Source: Candidatus Uhrbacteria bacterium (GTDB lineage Bacteria > Patescibacteriota > Patescibacteriia > 2-12-FULL-60-25). From it: 64,000 bases of DNA. The notes beneath the pieces are model-generated. The model searched no databases, was not told the DNA's origin, and worked only from the letters and a program-made list of their open reading frames with translations. Below are positions 47,121 to 54,921 of the stretch, one piece after another. The position numbers were made by a program, and so were the translations under genes. The number at the start of each line of letters is the position of its first letter. Position 1 is the first letter of the stretch. The stretch spans positions 499,636-563,635 of the forward strand of contig JAIOPK010000006.1 of NCBI GenBank assembly GCA_021413945.1. The letters are read 5' to 3'.

Positions 47121-48739
47121 CGGACGGGTTGCAAGCGATAGAGTTTCTCTCGGCCAAATGAGGTGATTTCGATAGGTTCGAGACCGACTTTGCGCCAGAG
47201 ATCGGCTTGCGCTTGGGTCATCGGGCGCACAAAGAGACCAACGGCGTAGCCTTCATCGATGGCCGCCGACAGACGGGAGGCTTCATCGATCGCGGGTAAT
47301 GGTGAAACGGCGCGATACGCTGGGAAGAAGATCTTGTCGGAACGCTCGGAAAGAATGATATCGCCGGGCTTGAACCACAGGGAGGCCGCGTCCCGAATAA
47401 GCGAGTAACGCGTAACTTCTTTGCGGTCGGCGAGCAAACCTTCTTCATCGGCAGCATACGCGCGCCAAATGCCGGTGAATGCGAGGAGGACGGCGATTGC
47501 AATGACGACGGGGCGGCCGTATTTGGAGATGGTCGAAAGTCGATAAATCCATGCGAGAGACAACGCGCTTATGAATCCAAGCGGTAACAAGTAGCGAATG
47601 TAAGAGTTGCCAATGGTCGCGTTGCCGTTGATGTTGTCGAGATAGCGTCCGTTGCCGTAGTACAAGACGAGAAAAGCAAAAGTCCACAGCGAGGCGAGGA
47701 AATACTTGCCACGAGTGCCGGATACAAATTTCTTAAGCCTAGCCTGCCAATTTAACTTCGCGTCCCCTTTTATGATTCCGATCGCAACGAGTGCGAACAT
47801 GATCAAAAGCGGAACCATCCATGGGAAAAGCGTCATTCCGAGGAACGAGTAGGCATTTGAGGCGATCGAACGCGGATGGATGCCAAATGGGAAGAGTTCC
47901 GGAGAATAGATATTCTGTGCGATCGGCGCCGTCGTCGTAATCAGGCTATTTCCCTTCATCCAGTAACCGGCTTTCCAAAATCCTCCATAAGCGACTTGGG
48001 CTTCCCATGCGAGAGGCGCGAGGGCGATGAAAAGACCGAGGACTATCCACAAGGCCTGTTTCAAGGTCGGTCGCCAGTTCCAGCCGAGAACGACAAACCA
48101 AGGGAGGATCCAGATGGCTTCCACGGGACGGATCGCGAGCATCAAGCCGGAGAGGAGGCCAAAGAGTACAATGAGGACTCGGCTGCGCACCCCCTCTAAC
48201 TCCCCCTTCGTAAGGGGGAGAACCTTATCGCGGAACATCCACCCACACCAAAGCGCAAGCGCAACGATCGCCGCATTAGGAAAGAGCGAACGATTTCCAT
48301 ACAACACGAATGCGGGTGAAGTGACTGCTACGACGGTGCCGATGAATGCTGGAACTTTTCCGATCGGACGCATCAAGCGATAGAGCGGATAGATACACGA
48401 CAAGATGACGAGCATCGCACCGATTGAGGCCGACATGGGACCGAGAACTCTAATGAACCATGAAATGATCCAAGGCCAACCCAGGAAGCCGACCGGTACG
48501 ATGGTCGAGTTGTTGGAGATCCAGCTTCTGGGGTGCAACCACGGAATCTTGGTAGCCAGCTTCTCCTCGACCACGACACTCCCCTGTTCTGCCCAATTTT
48601 TGGCCGCGACAAATACGCCGGTTTCATCAGGAGAAAGGAAGGCTAGGGAGCTGGAAAATGGCAGATACGACAGTAATATTCCCGCGACCAACAAAAGGGC
48701 GGAGAGGGCTAGCCATTCTCGTTTTTCCAACCGTTCCAT
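47117..48739 (-). CDS. GT-C fold membrane glycosyltransferase (GT39/ArnT-like)
   Basis: 540 residues with about 11-12 membrane segments. The first extracytoplasmic loop has SPDETGVFVAAKNWAEQG (Asp-Glu pair typical of the GT-C catalytic loop), and a soluble C-terminal part follows (RYSLIRDAASLWFKPGDIILSERSDKIFF...). The family moves sugars from polyprenyl-phosphate carriers to proteins or lipids outside the membrane. KVLPLTKGELEGVRS in a cytoplasmic loop comes from an intragenic palindrome. Cotranscribed with the two membrane proteins downstream. Confidence 0.75.
   Translation of the reverse strand: MERLEKREWLALSALLLVAGILLSYLPFSSSLAFLSPDETGVFVAAKNWAEQGSVVVEEKLATKIPWLHPRSWISNNSTIVPVGFLGWPWIISWFIRVLGPMSASIGAMLVILSCIYPLYRLMRPIGKVPAFIGTVVAVTSPAFVLYGNRSLFPNAAIVALALWCGWMFRDKVLPLTKGELEGVRSRVLIVLFGLLSGLMLAIRPVEAIWILPWFVVLGWNWRPTLKQALWIVLGLFIALAPLAWEAQVAYGGFWKAGYWMKGNSLITTTAPIAQNIYSPELFPFGIHPRSIASNAYSFLGMTLFPWMVPLLIMFALVAIGIIKGDAKLNWQARLKKFVSGTRGKYFLASLWTFAFLVLYYGNGRYLDNINGNATIGNSYIRYLLPLGFISALSLAWIYRLSTISKYGRPVVIAIAVLLAFTGIWRAYAADEEGLLADRKEVTRYSLIRDAASLWFKPGDIILSERSDKIFFPAYRAVSPLPAIDEASRLSAAIDEGYAVGLFVRPMTQAQADLWRKVGLEPIEITSFGREKLYRLQPVR
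47391..47418 (-). repeat. Intragenic VTRYxLRD-type repeat
   Basis: Minus strand AAGTTACGCGTTACTCGCTTATTCGGGA, translated EVTRYSLIRD in the GT-C glycosyltransferase; the most degenerate of the four copies. Confidence 0.5.
48201..48219. repeat. Intragenic TCCCCCTT-cgt-AAGGGGGA palindrome
   Basis: Perfect 8-bp arms. Translated on the minus strand as PLTKGELEGV within a loop of the GT-C protein; same family as 37741-37765. Confidence 0.75.
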
Positions 48740-48757
48740 ACATGCTAACCTTACCTC

Positions 48758-50221
48758 ATGAGACGACTTTCTTCCACGGTGGCCGTAAGCCTTGGCTTAC
48801 TGGCCATGCTAGCTCAGCCCTTGGCCCTTTTTGCGCAGACCGACGACGCCTACGTTGTCCCTGCGGAAGATGCGGCAAATGGGTTTGACCCAAATGCGAT
48901 TCTCGACGATCGCGACATCTTTGATCTCGGTACGATGGACTTGCCGGCTCTGCGCCGCTTCCTTGATGAGCGCGGTGCGCTTGGGCGGATCAAGATCGTC
49001 GATATCGATGGCGTTGAAAAAGAACCGGCGGAAATCATTTGGCGCGTTGCGACGAGCTATAAAGTGAATCCAAAGTATCTTCTCGCACTTTTGCAGAAGG
49101 AACAAAGCCTTGTTGAAGATCAAAGCCCGACAGAGCGCCAGCTTGATTGGGCGATGGGATTTGGTGTTTGCGATAGCTGTTCCAAAGACGATCCCCGCAT
49201 TCAAGCGTACAAAGGCTTTGCCAATCAGATCGAATACGCCGCTAAACAACATCGAGAACGGTATTTGTTTCAGTTGCTCGGCAAGGGCACTACGATTTCC
49301 GGATATGCGCCGGGGAAATTAACGGTGGTCGACGGGAGAGATGTGCGTCCCGTGAATAACGCGACGGCGATGCTCTACACGTACACGCCTCACATTCACG
49401 GCAACTTAAACTTGTGGCGTATTTGGCGCCGTTGGTTCTCGCTTTCTTTTCCGGATGGAACCGTCGCACAAGGCAAGAGCTCCAAAGACATTTACTTGAT
49501 CCGCTTTGGTCAAAAGCGATTGTTCAAGAGCAAGCTTGCCGCCGCGAGCATGGTTGAGACTTCCAAGATCGTTCAAGTCGAGGACAGCCAGCTTTCTGCC
49601 TACGCCGATGGACGGCCGATCAGTTTCCCAAATTATTCGATCATCGAGGTTGAAGACGGCAAGCGCTACCTGATCGACGGAAATACAAAACGATTTATTG
49701 TGAATGCGGCGGCGTTCCGACGTTTAGGCTTTGTGGAGGACGATGTGATTGAGGCGGAGGCGACCGAGCTTGAAGGGTATGAGGACGGCCGCGATCTCAC
49801 TATCTCCTCCCAGTTTCCGATGGGGCAGTTGGCAAAAGCCTTGGATGGGACACTTTGGTATGTGGAGGATGGCATCAAGCGAGAGATCAAACATCCGGCT
49901 TTGCTCAATTTGTATTTCAAGGGAAGAAAGGCCAAGAGCCTGACGGATAAACAACTTGCGACATTCAAAACGATCGAGCCGTACTTGCTGCGTGATCGTG
50001 AGCTTGTGAGCAGCGATAAGAGTACTGCCGTGTATGTCGTCGAGAATACGCAGTTACGTCCGATTCAATCCGGAACCGTGTTTGAGCAGTTAGGTTGGCA
50101 GTGGCGTAACGTAATCAAGCTTCCGGATGCCGTGATTCAGCTCCATCAGATCGGTGCGCCTGTTGAATTACAGACGCCGCCAAAGCTTACTGAAGAGCAT
50201 GATTTAGCCACCGACCTATGA
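48758..50221 (+). CDS. Secreted lysozyme-like/glucosaminidase-type protein with C-terminal repeats
   Basis: 487 residues. Signal peptide (VAVSLGLLAMLAQPLALFAQT). Residues ~60-230 (IIWRVATSYKVNPKYLLALLQKEQSLVEDQSPTERQLDWAMGFGVCDSC...IEYAAKQHRERY) resemble the muramidase-like domain with a Glu after LLALLQKEQS found in secreted actinobacterial and CPR proteins. The C-terminal half has three or four repeats of the form GTLxYxxxxGxKRxIxxxAxxxxxGF (KRYLIDGNTKRFIVNAAAFRRLGF; LWYVEDGIKREIKHPALLNLYF), a surface-binding repeat. Likely acts on the cell wall; activity not proven. Overlaps the next gene by four bases. Confidence 0.7.
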   Translation: MRRLSSTVAVSLGLLAMLAQPLALFAQTDDAYVVPAEDAANGFDPNAILDDRDIFDLGTMDLPALRRFLDERGALGRIKIVDIDGVEKEPAEIIWRVATSYKVNPKYLLALLQKEQSLVEDQSPTERQLDWAMGFGVCDSCSKDDPRIQAYKGFANQIEYAAKQHRERYLFQLLGKGTTISGYAPGKLTVVDGRDVRPVNNATAMLYTYTPHIHGNLNLWRIWRRWFSLSFPDGTVAQGKSSKDIYLIRFGQKRLFKSKLAAASMVETSKIVQVEDSQLSAYADGRPISFPNYSIIEVEDGKRYLIDGNTKRFIVNAAAFRRLGFVEDDVIEAEATELEGYEDGRDLTISSQFPMGQLAKALDGTLWYVEDGIKREIKHPALLNLYFKGRKAKSLTDKQLATFKTIEPYLLRDRELVSSDKSTAVYVVENTQLRPIQSGTVFEQLGWQWRNVIKLPDAVIQLHQIGAPVELQTPPKLTEEHDLATDL

Positions 50222-51009
50222 TTGTCCTCGCCGCCATTGTCCCCCATTCTCCTTTGCTTGCACCGACCATCGGTAAAGAACATCGCGAGAAAATGACGGA
50301 CACGTTGAACGCCTTTGAGGAATTGGCGCAGTCTTTGTATCTCGCTAAACCCGACACGATCGTCATGCTCTCTCCGCATGCCCCGATGTACCCGGATTCC
50401 TTCAGCGGAAATATCGCTCCGTCCTTCAAAGGTTCACTCAAAGAATTTGGCGATCACGGCACCGAACTCCCGATCAAGGCCGACTTTCTTTTGCTCGACC
50501 ACATCCATCGCCACATGCGCGACAACAAAACGCCGTTCACGATGACGAGCGCCGAGGAGCTCGACTACGCAACGACCATTCCCCTCATGTTCCTCAACAA
50601 GAATTTACCGACCGTAAAACTTGTTCCGATCGGCATGAGCGGCCTTGATATCCAAAAACATTACGAGTTTGGCGAGGAGTTAAAAAACGTCCTCCATTCC
50701 GAGTCACGCCGTGTCGCCATCATCGCCTCCGCCGATCTTTCCCATGCCGCGAGCACAACGTCACCGGAAGGCGTCACCGAGGAAGGCATGATGTTTGATA
50801 AAACGATCCGCGAGAAAGCCCTCGCCCTCGATGCCGCAGGCATCCTTGCGATGGATCCTGCGATGCTTGAAAAGGCAAAACAAAGCGGACACAAGCCGAT
50901 TGTGATGCTGATGGGCTGTATGAAGGATATGAACTGCAAAGCCAAAGAACTTTCTTACGAGGCTCCGTTTGGCGTTGGAATGATGGTGATGCGTTACGAC
51001 CTAGCTTAA
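50218..51009 (+). CDS. MEMO1/LigB-like (AmmeMemoRadiSam B-type) protein
   Basis: 263 residues: AAIVPHSPLLAPTIG, DTIVMLSPHAPMYPDSFSGNI, VAIIASADLSHAAST and APFGVGMMVMRY match the class III extradiol dioxygenase-like fold of MEMO/AmmeMemoRadiSam protein B and LigB. Metal-ligand histidines (PHSP, SPHAP, DLSH) are retained. In many genomes it is fused to or beside AMMECR1 and a radical SAM enzyme; neither is in this window. ATGA overlap upstream and a 4-base gap to the PriA-like gene. Confidence 0.85.
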   Translation: MIVLAAIVPHSPLLAPTIGKEHREKMTDTLNAFEELAQSLYLAKPDTIVMLSPHAPMYPDSFSGNIAPSFKGSLKEFGDHGTELPIKADFLLLDHIHRHMRDNKTPFTMTSAEELDYATTIPLMFLNKNLPTVKLVPIGMSGLDIQKHYEFGEELKNVLHSESRRVAIIASADLSHAASTTSPEGVTEEGMMFDKTIREKALALDAAGILAMDPAMLEKAKQSGHKPIVMLMGCMKDMNCKAKELSYEAPFGVGMMVMRYDLA

Positions 51010-51013
51010 GAAT

Positions 51014-52711
51014 ATGTACTGTCGGGTGGTTCCGCTCACCAGAACACCGCCTGGTGTTGAAGTGTTTGATTATCGCGTACCGACGACGATGAAAGTCGAA
51101 GTCGGTGATTTAATTTTGGTGCCTTTTCGACGCAGTAAAATGCCCGCGATGGTGCTCGCAAAGATGTCGACCTCGCCTTTTGCGAGTAAAGCGCAGGATG
51201 TGATCGGATCGTATGCCGGTATTCGATTTCCGCTTTCGATTGTGGAGCTTCTCTCGCATGTTGCGACAACGACGTTCACAAGCAAGCCCGCCGTGCTAAA
51301 AGCATGGCTGCGCAGCCTCCCAAAACGAATCCCCGATGTCATTCCAGCGAACGCTGGAATCCAGCGTAAGAAATCCAAACCAAGCGTGACCGCCTCCTGG
51401 TCCACTGATCATGAAGCGAAGCTGATCGAACGGGCTCGCGTACTCCTCGCCGACGGCAAACGCGTCCTCATCCTCACACCTTGGAAGGCGCGCTTGGCGA
51501 TGTTCGTCGAAAAGATCGGGCAAGGCTCGGTTTATTCTTCCGACTTGAACGATGGAGACGCCTTCCGCGCCTGGAGCGAGTTTTATTCCGGTGAGTCGAG
51601 CTTGGTCGTGGCGACTCGGCTCGGTGGCTGGCTCTCCCCTCTTGCCGACGTTGTCTTGCTCGACGAGCCGGAGAATGACGATTACAAGCAAGATGAGCTC
51701 GCTCCACGATACGATGCTCGCAAGTTGGCGATCTGGAGCGCCGAGCATGCGTCGACCGTGGTCGAGGCGTACGGTCTGACCCCTCCGCTCCACTCGGATG
51801 AGGACGCACCGGCGGTCGAAGTCGACCTTGAAGTCGTCATCCGACACCCTCAAGGCCGAGGAGCGATCCCGATGGTACAAGGCGAGGCATTGAACACGTT
51901 ACGTGAACATGAGGGAGTTCGGATTATTGTCCATCCAATCAAGGGGGACGTTGCGAGACTGACGTGTCGCGACTGCGGTCATCAAGTGATTTGTCCTAAG
52001 TGTGATTTTGTTTTGTCCGCTGATGGCGTGAATGCGCGATGCCGAAGGTGCGGCTTCAAGGGAGATTTGCCGCTCGATTGTCCTTCCTGCGGTGGAACGG
52101 ATCTTGGAAAGTCATTGCCTGGTATCGAACGATTGAAAACCGCATGGAAAAAACATGAGGCCGACATTGAAGTCGAGTGGCGTGGTGTATCGAACGCCGA
52201 CTTTGAGTTACCGATTCCTTGGGGAGCATGCATTCTCGTGACAGATGCGACGTTGATCATCGGTGGAGCAGAAGACGTGCGTCGATTGGAAAAGCTTGCC
52301 GTGACGTTTCGACGACTTGCTCGCGATGTCGCTCAATCAAAAGGAACGCTCATCATCCAATCGGAAGAACATATGGCCGAGTTCTGGACGCGTGTCCTTT
52401 CGACAGAGGGCTTCAAAGGTTTCCGCGAACAGGAGCGCGATGCTCGGCACACGTTTGGATATCCGCCGGCCAAGCGATTAATTAAAGTGATCGTCGAATC
52501 CGAGAGTGAAGCGCTCCTCGCGCCCATTAAAAAGCTCGCCGACGTGAGGGGTCCATACCCCGTCCCGTATAGGGTCAAAACCCGGAAAAACAGGTATATT
52601 TGGCATGTCCTGCCCAAAACCAATACGGTGAGCCGAGAACTGCTGGATGCCCTTTCGACGCTTTCGAAGCAGGCGCTCATAGACCTTGACCCAATCGCCT
52701 TTTTGCGCTAA
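51014..52711 (+). CDS. priA: PriA-like primosomal protein lacking the Walker A motif
   Basis: 565 residues. N-terminal PriA DNA-binding domain (VVPLTRTPPGVEVFDYRVPTTMKVEVGDLILVPFRRSKMPAMVL), a helicase-derived region (KRVLILTPWKARLA; VVLLDEPENDDYKQDELAPRYDARKLA, the DEAH/YKQ-PRYHARD block), zinc cysteines CRDCGHQVICPKC...CRRCGFKGDLPLDCPSCGG, and the C-terminal domain. The GxTGSGKTE Walker A is absent: the corresponding place reads ASWSTDHEAKLIERARVLL, and DEEH is DEPE. It is therefore unlikely to be an ATP-driven helicase but may still act as a replication-restart scaffold. A translated palindrome (VIPANAGIQ) lies just before the missing motif. priA-def-fmt order is the usual one. Confidence 0.85.
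   Translation: MYCRVVPLTRTPPGVEVFDYRVPTTMKVEVGDLILVPFRRSKMPAMVLAKMSTSPFASKAQDVIGSYAGIRFPLSIVELLSHVATTTFTSKPAVLKAWLRSLPKRIPDVIPANAGIQRKKSKPSVTASWSTDHEAKLIERARVLLADGKRVLILTPWKARLAMFVEKIGQGSVYSSDLNDGDAFRAWSEFYSGESSLVVATRLGGWLSPLADVVLLDEPENDDYKQDELAPRYDARKLAIWSAEHASTVVEAYGLTPPLHSDEDAPAVEVDLEVVIRHPQGRGAIPMVQGEALNTLREHEGVRIIVHPIKGDVARLTCRDCGHQVICPKCDFVLSADGVNARCRRCGFKGDLPLDCPSCGGTDLGKSLPGIERLKTAWKKHEADIEVEWRGVSNADFELPIPWGACILVTDATLIIGGAEDVRRLEKLAVTFRRLARDVAQSKGTLIIQSEEHMAEFWTRVLSTEGFKGFREQERDARHTFGYPPAKRLIKVIVESESEALLAPIKKLADVRGPYPVPYRVKTRKNRYIWHVLPKTNTVSRELLDALSTLSKQALIDLDPIAFLR
51337..51365. repeat. Intragenic palindrome TGTCATTCCAGCG-aa-CGCTGGAATCCAGC, copy 1
   Basis: ATTCCAGCG/CGCTGGAAT are perfect 9-bp arms. 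In the priA frame it encodes VIPANAGIQ. A 29-base identical copy lies at 56264-56292 in another gene. Confidence 0.9.
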
Positions 52712-52725
52712 TATCAGCCCTTGAT

Positions 52726-53208
52726 ATGGAGACCTTTCCGATCGTAAAAGATCCGACCCCGAGCCTGCGCCAACGTTCGCGGGAAGTTGAGGTATCTGAA
52801 ATCCAGACGCCGGAGTTTCAGGTGTATCTCGATAAGCTCGCTCGGACGATGATTGTTGAGGATGGCGTTGGTATTGCCTCGCCGCAGGTTGGACGAAATA
52901 TCCGCGCGATTGTCGTGAACATGCCTAAGGGACCGGAGTGTTTTATGAACCCGGAGATCGTAAAGAAATCGGAAGCGATGGAAGCGAGCGATGAGGGATG
53001 TCTCTCCGTTCCGGGGAAATACGGTGTCGTACAGCGTCACAAGAAAGTGACTCTGCGCGCGCTGAATCGCCACGGACGTCGCGTCCAGTTTGAAGCCAAG
53101 GCTTTTCCTGCGATTATTTTTCAACATGAAATCGATCACCTCGATGGCATCCTTTTTATCGACAAGGCCACGAACATCGTGACTGCGTCGAATGGAAAAC
53201 ACATCTAA
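52726..53208 (+). CDS. def: Peptide deformylase
   Basis: 160 residues with the three PDF motifs: GVGIASPQVG, EGCLSVPG (Cys ligand) and QHEIDHLDG (HExxH). It removes the formyl group from nascent proteins. Starts 15 bases after priA and ends two bases before fmt. Confidence 0.97.
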   Translation: METFPIVKDPTPSLRQRSREVEVSEIQTPEFQVYLDKLARTMIVEDGVGIASPQVGRNIRAIVVNMPKGPECFMNPEIVKKSEAMEASDEGCLSVPGKYGVVQRHKKVTLRALNRHGRRVQFEAKAFPAIIFQHEIDHLDGILFIDKATNIVTASNGKHI

Positions 53209-53209
53209 C

Positions 53210-54154
53210 ATGATTTCGATTCTTTTCTACGGCACGTCAGAGTTCGCCGTTCCTTCACTTGAAGCTTTGCTTGGTGATCGAACGGGTACGGTTGGTGCGG
53301 GGAACCGTTTTAAAGTTGTCGGTGTCGTCACGCAACCGGATCGACCGGTCGGACGACATGCGACGATGCAGAAATCGGCTGTAAAAATCGCTGCAGAAAA
53401 ATTTGGTATTCCTGTTTTGCAGTTTGAGCAGGTGAAGTCAGACGAGGCTCTTGAGAAATTGTCGACGTTAAAGGCGGATGTAGCGGTGGTCGCGAGCTTT
53501 GGGCAGATCATTCCGCAACGAGTACTAGACTTGTACAAATACGGAATGGTGAATGTCCATTCTTCCCTCCTTCCCAAATATCGTGGCGCATCCCCCATCA
53601 CAGCCGCCATCGCCAATGGCGACGAGGAGACGGGTGTTACAATCATGCTCATCGACGCCAAAATGGATCATGGGCCGATTTTAGATATGTGGCCGACTAA
53701 GATCGAACCGACGGATACGACGGCAACGCTGACGCCGAGGCTCGCGGAATTGGGAGCTGAACTCCTTGCACGAACTCTTCCCGACTATATCGACGGCAAG
53801 ATTAAGCCTGTCGAGCAGGATCACGACAAAGCGACGACTGTAAAGCTCCTCAACCGCGAGGATGGACGGCTGGATCCGGCGACAAAGAGCGCAAACGAGC
53901 TCGAACGGCTTGTTCGCGCCAATGACCCTTGGCCGGGTACGTTTATCGAGGTTGAAGGCAAGCGCCTGAAGGTTTTGGCTTGCGAAGTCGACGGGGCAAC
54001 AGATGAACCAGCCGGAACGCGCTATCAAGTCGATGGCATGCCTGCGCTTGCTTGCGCCGATTCCGTCGGACTCATTTTGACGACCGTTCAACCAGAAGGA
54101 AAACCGCCCCTTGAGGGAGCGGCTTTCTTGCGTGGTGCGCGGGATTGGTCTTAG
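53210..54154 (+). CDS. fmt: Methionyl-tRNA formyltransferase
   Basis: 314 residues from ATG 53210 (MISILFYGTSEFAVPSLEALLG); the six extra track codons overlap def. VVTQPDRPVGR, and the formyl-THF site VNVHSSLLPKYRGASPI are present, with the C-terminal tRNA-binding domain (KTVKLLNREDGRLD; RLVRANDPWPGTFIEV). It formylates initiator Met-tRNA. Functionally paired with the adjacent def. Confidence 0.96.
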   Translation: MISILFYGTSEFAVPSLEALLGDRTGTVGAGNRFKVVGVVTQPDRPVGRHATMQKSAVKIAAEKFGIPVLQFEQVKSDEALEKLSTLKADVAVVASFGQIIPQRVLDLYKYGMVNVHSSLLPKYRGASPITAAIANGDEETGVTIMLIDAKMDHGPILDMWPTKIEPTDTTATLTPRLAELGAELLARTLPDYIDGKIKPVEQDHDKATTVKLLNREDGRLDPATKSANELERLVRANDPWPGTFIEVEGKRLKVLACEVDGATDEPAGTRYQVDGMPALACADSVGLILTTVQPEGKPPLEGAAFLRGARDWS

Positions 54155-54906
54155 TTCTCGATTGTTTTTGCCTCCATGCGGAAGGCGTTGGCGCCCGTAC
54201 CGCTCGATGTCTTCACCAAACCGACATCTTTCACGTACCAGGCGGTATTTTGCGTTACATTGTGTACAGGTCGGCCGCCGATGGTCTGGTCCATCGTAAC
54301 GGTCTGTTCTACTTTCATGGCTGTAAACGTACCGGCAGGAACCGTGACGCTTTCTTCCGCAACCACCTTGCTTGCAATAGACGTTGAAGCAATCATGCCG
54401 TTCATCATGCGGCCGATCGTACCCGTGTCTGCCGTATTGATCTTCACCTTGGTCTTTGTGTTCCATTCCGAGCCAACGCGGAAGTTAGACGGGAAAATTT
54501 CACCGGACATTTCAAGAACATCGTAGCTAATGTCGAGACCCGTGAAGGCCTGCATGAAGTCAAAGTAGCCTTTACCGCGAATAGCGCCGTTCTCACAGAC
54601 AAGCTCTTGATTGATATGCGCGACACGACCCTGAACCGTGATGTCATATTGAAGCTTGATATTGGCGCCGTCATGCTCGAGTACCGCAATCTTGAACGGA
54701 ACTTCCGTTCCTCCCGTATACGACGTGTAGAGGATCGAAGAACCCTCTTTCAACGGATAGTAGGCGCTTTCACAAGCCGAACCGCGAGAAGCGGTCGTGC
54801 CCGGCGAGGCCGGAGTGCTGCCCGACGGGGACGGCGATCCAAAACAACCGGCACCCAAAAGGGCGATCACGGAAGTGGCCGCTAGCAAACGATGGAGATG
54901 ATTCAT
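54151..54906 (-). CDS. Putative lipoprotein with beta-rich domain
   Basis: 251 residues. Lipobox LLGAGCFGSP (Cys about residue 21), a Ser/Pro/Thr linker, then a beta-rich region (YYPLKEGSSILYTSYTGGTEVPFKIAVLEHDGANIKLQYDITVQGRVAHINQELVCENGAI; TVPAGTFTAMKVEQTVTM; WYVKDVGLVKTSS). The VPAGTF...AWYVxxVGLVK pattern is common in bacterial lipoproteins of the DUF3108/TapB-like type. Function unknown. Overlaps fmt by four bases convergently. Confidence 0.7.
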   Translation of the reverse strand: MNHLHRLLAATSVIALLGAGCFGSPSPSGSTPASPGTTASRGSACESAYYPLKEGSSILYTSYTGGTEVPFKIAVLEHDGANIKLQYDITVQGRVAHINQELVCENGAIRGKGYFDFMQAFTGLDISYDVLEMSGEIFPSNFRVGSEWNTKTKVKINTADTGTIGRMMNGMIASTSIASKVVAEESVTVPAGTFTAMKVEQTVTMDQTIGGRPVHNVTQNTAWYVKDVGLVKTSSGTGANAFRMEAKTIEN

Positions 54907-54921
54907 ATGAAGAAAAGTCTA

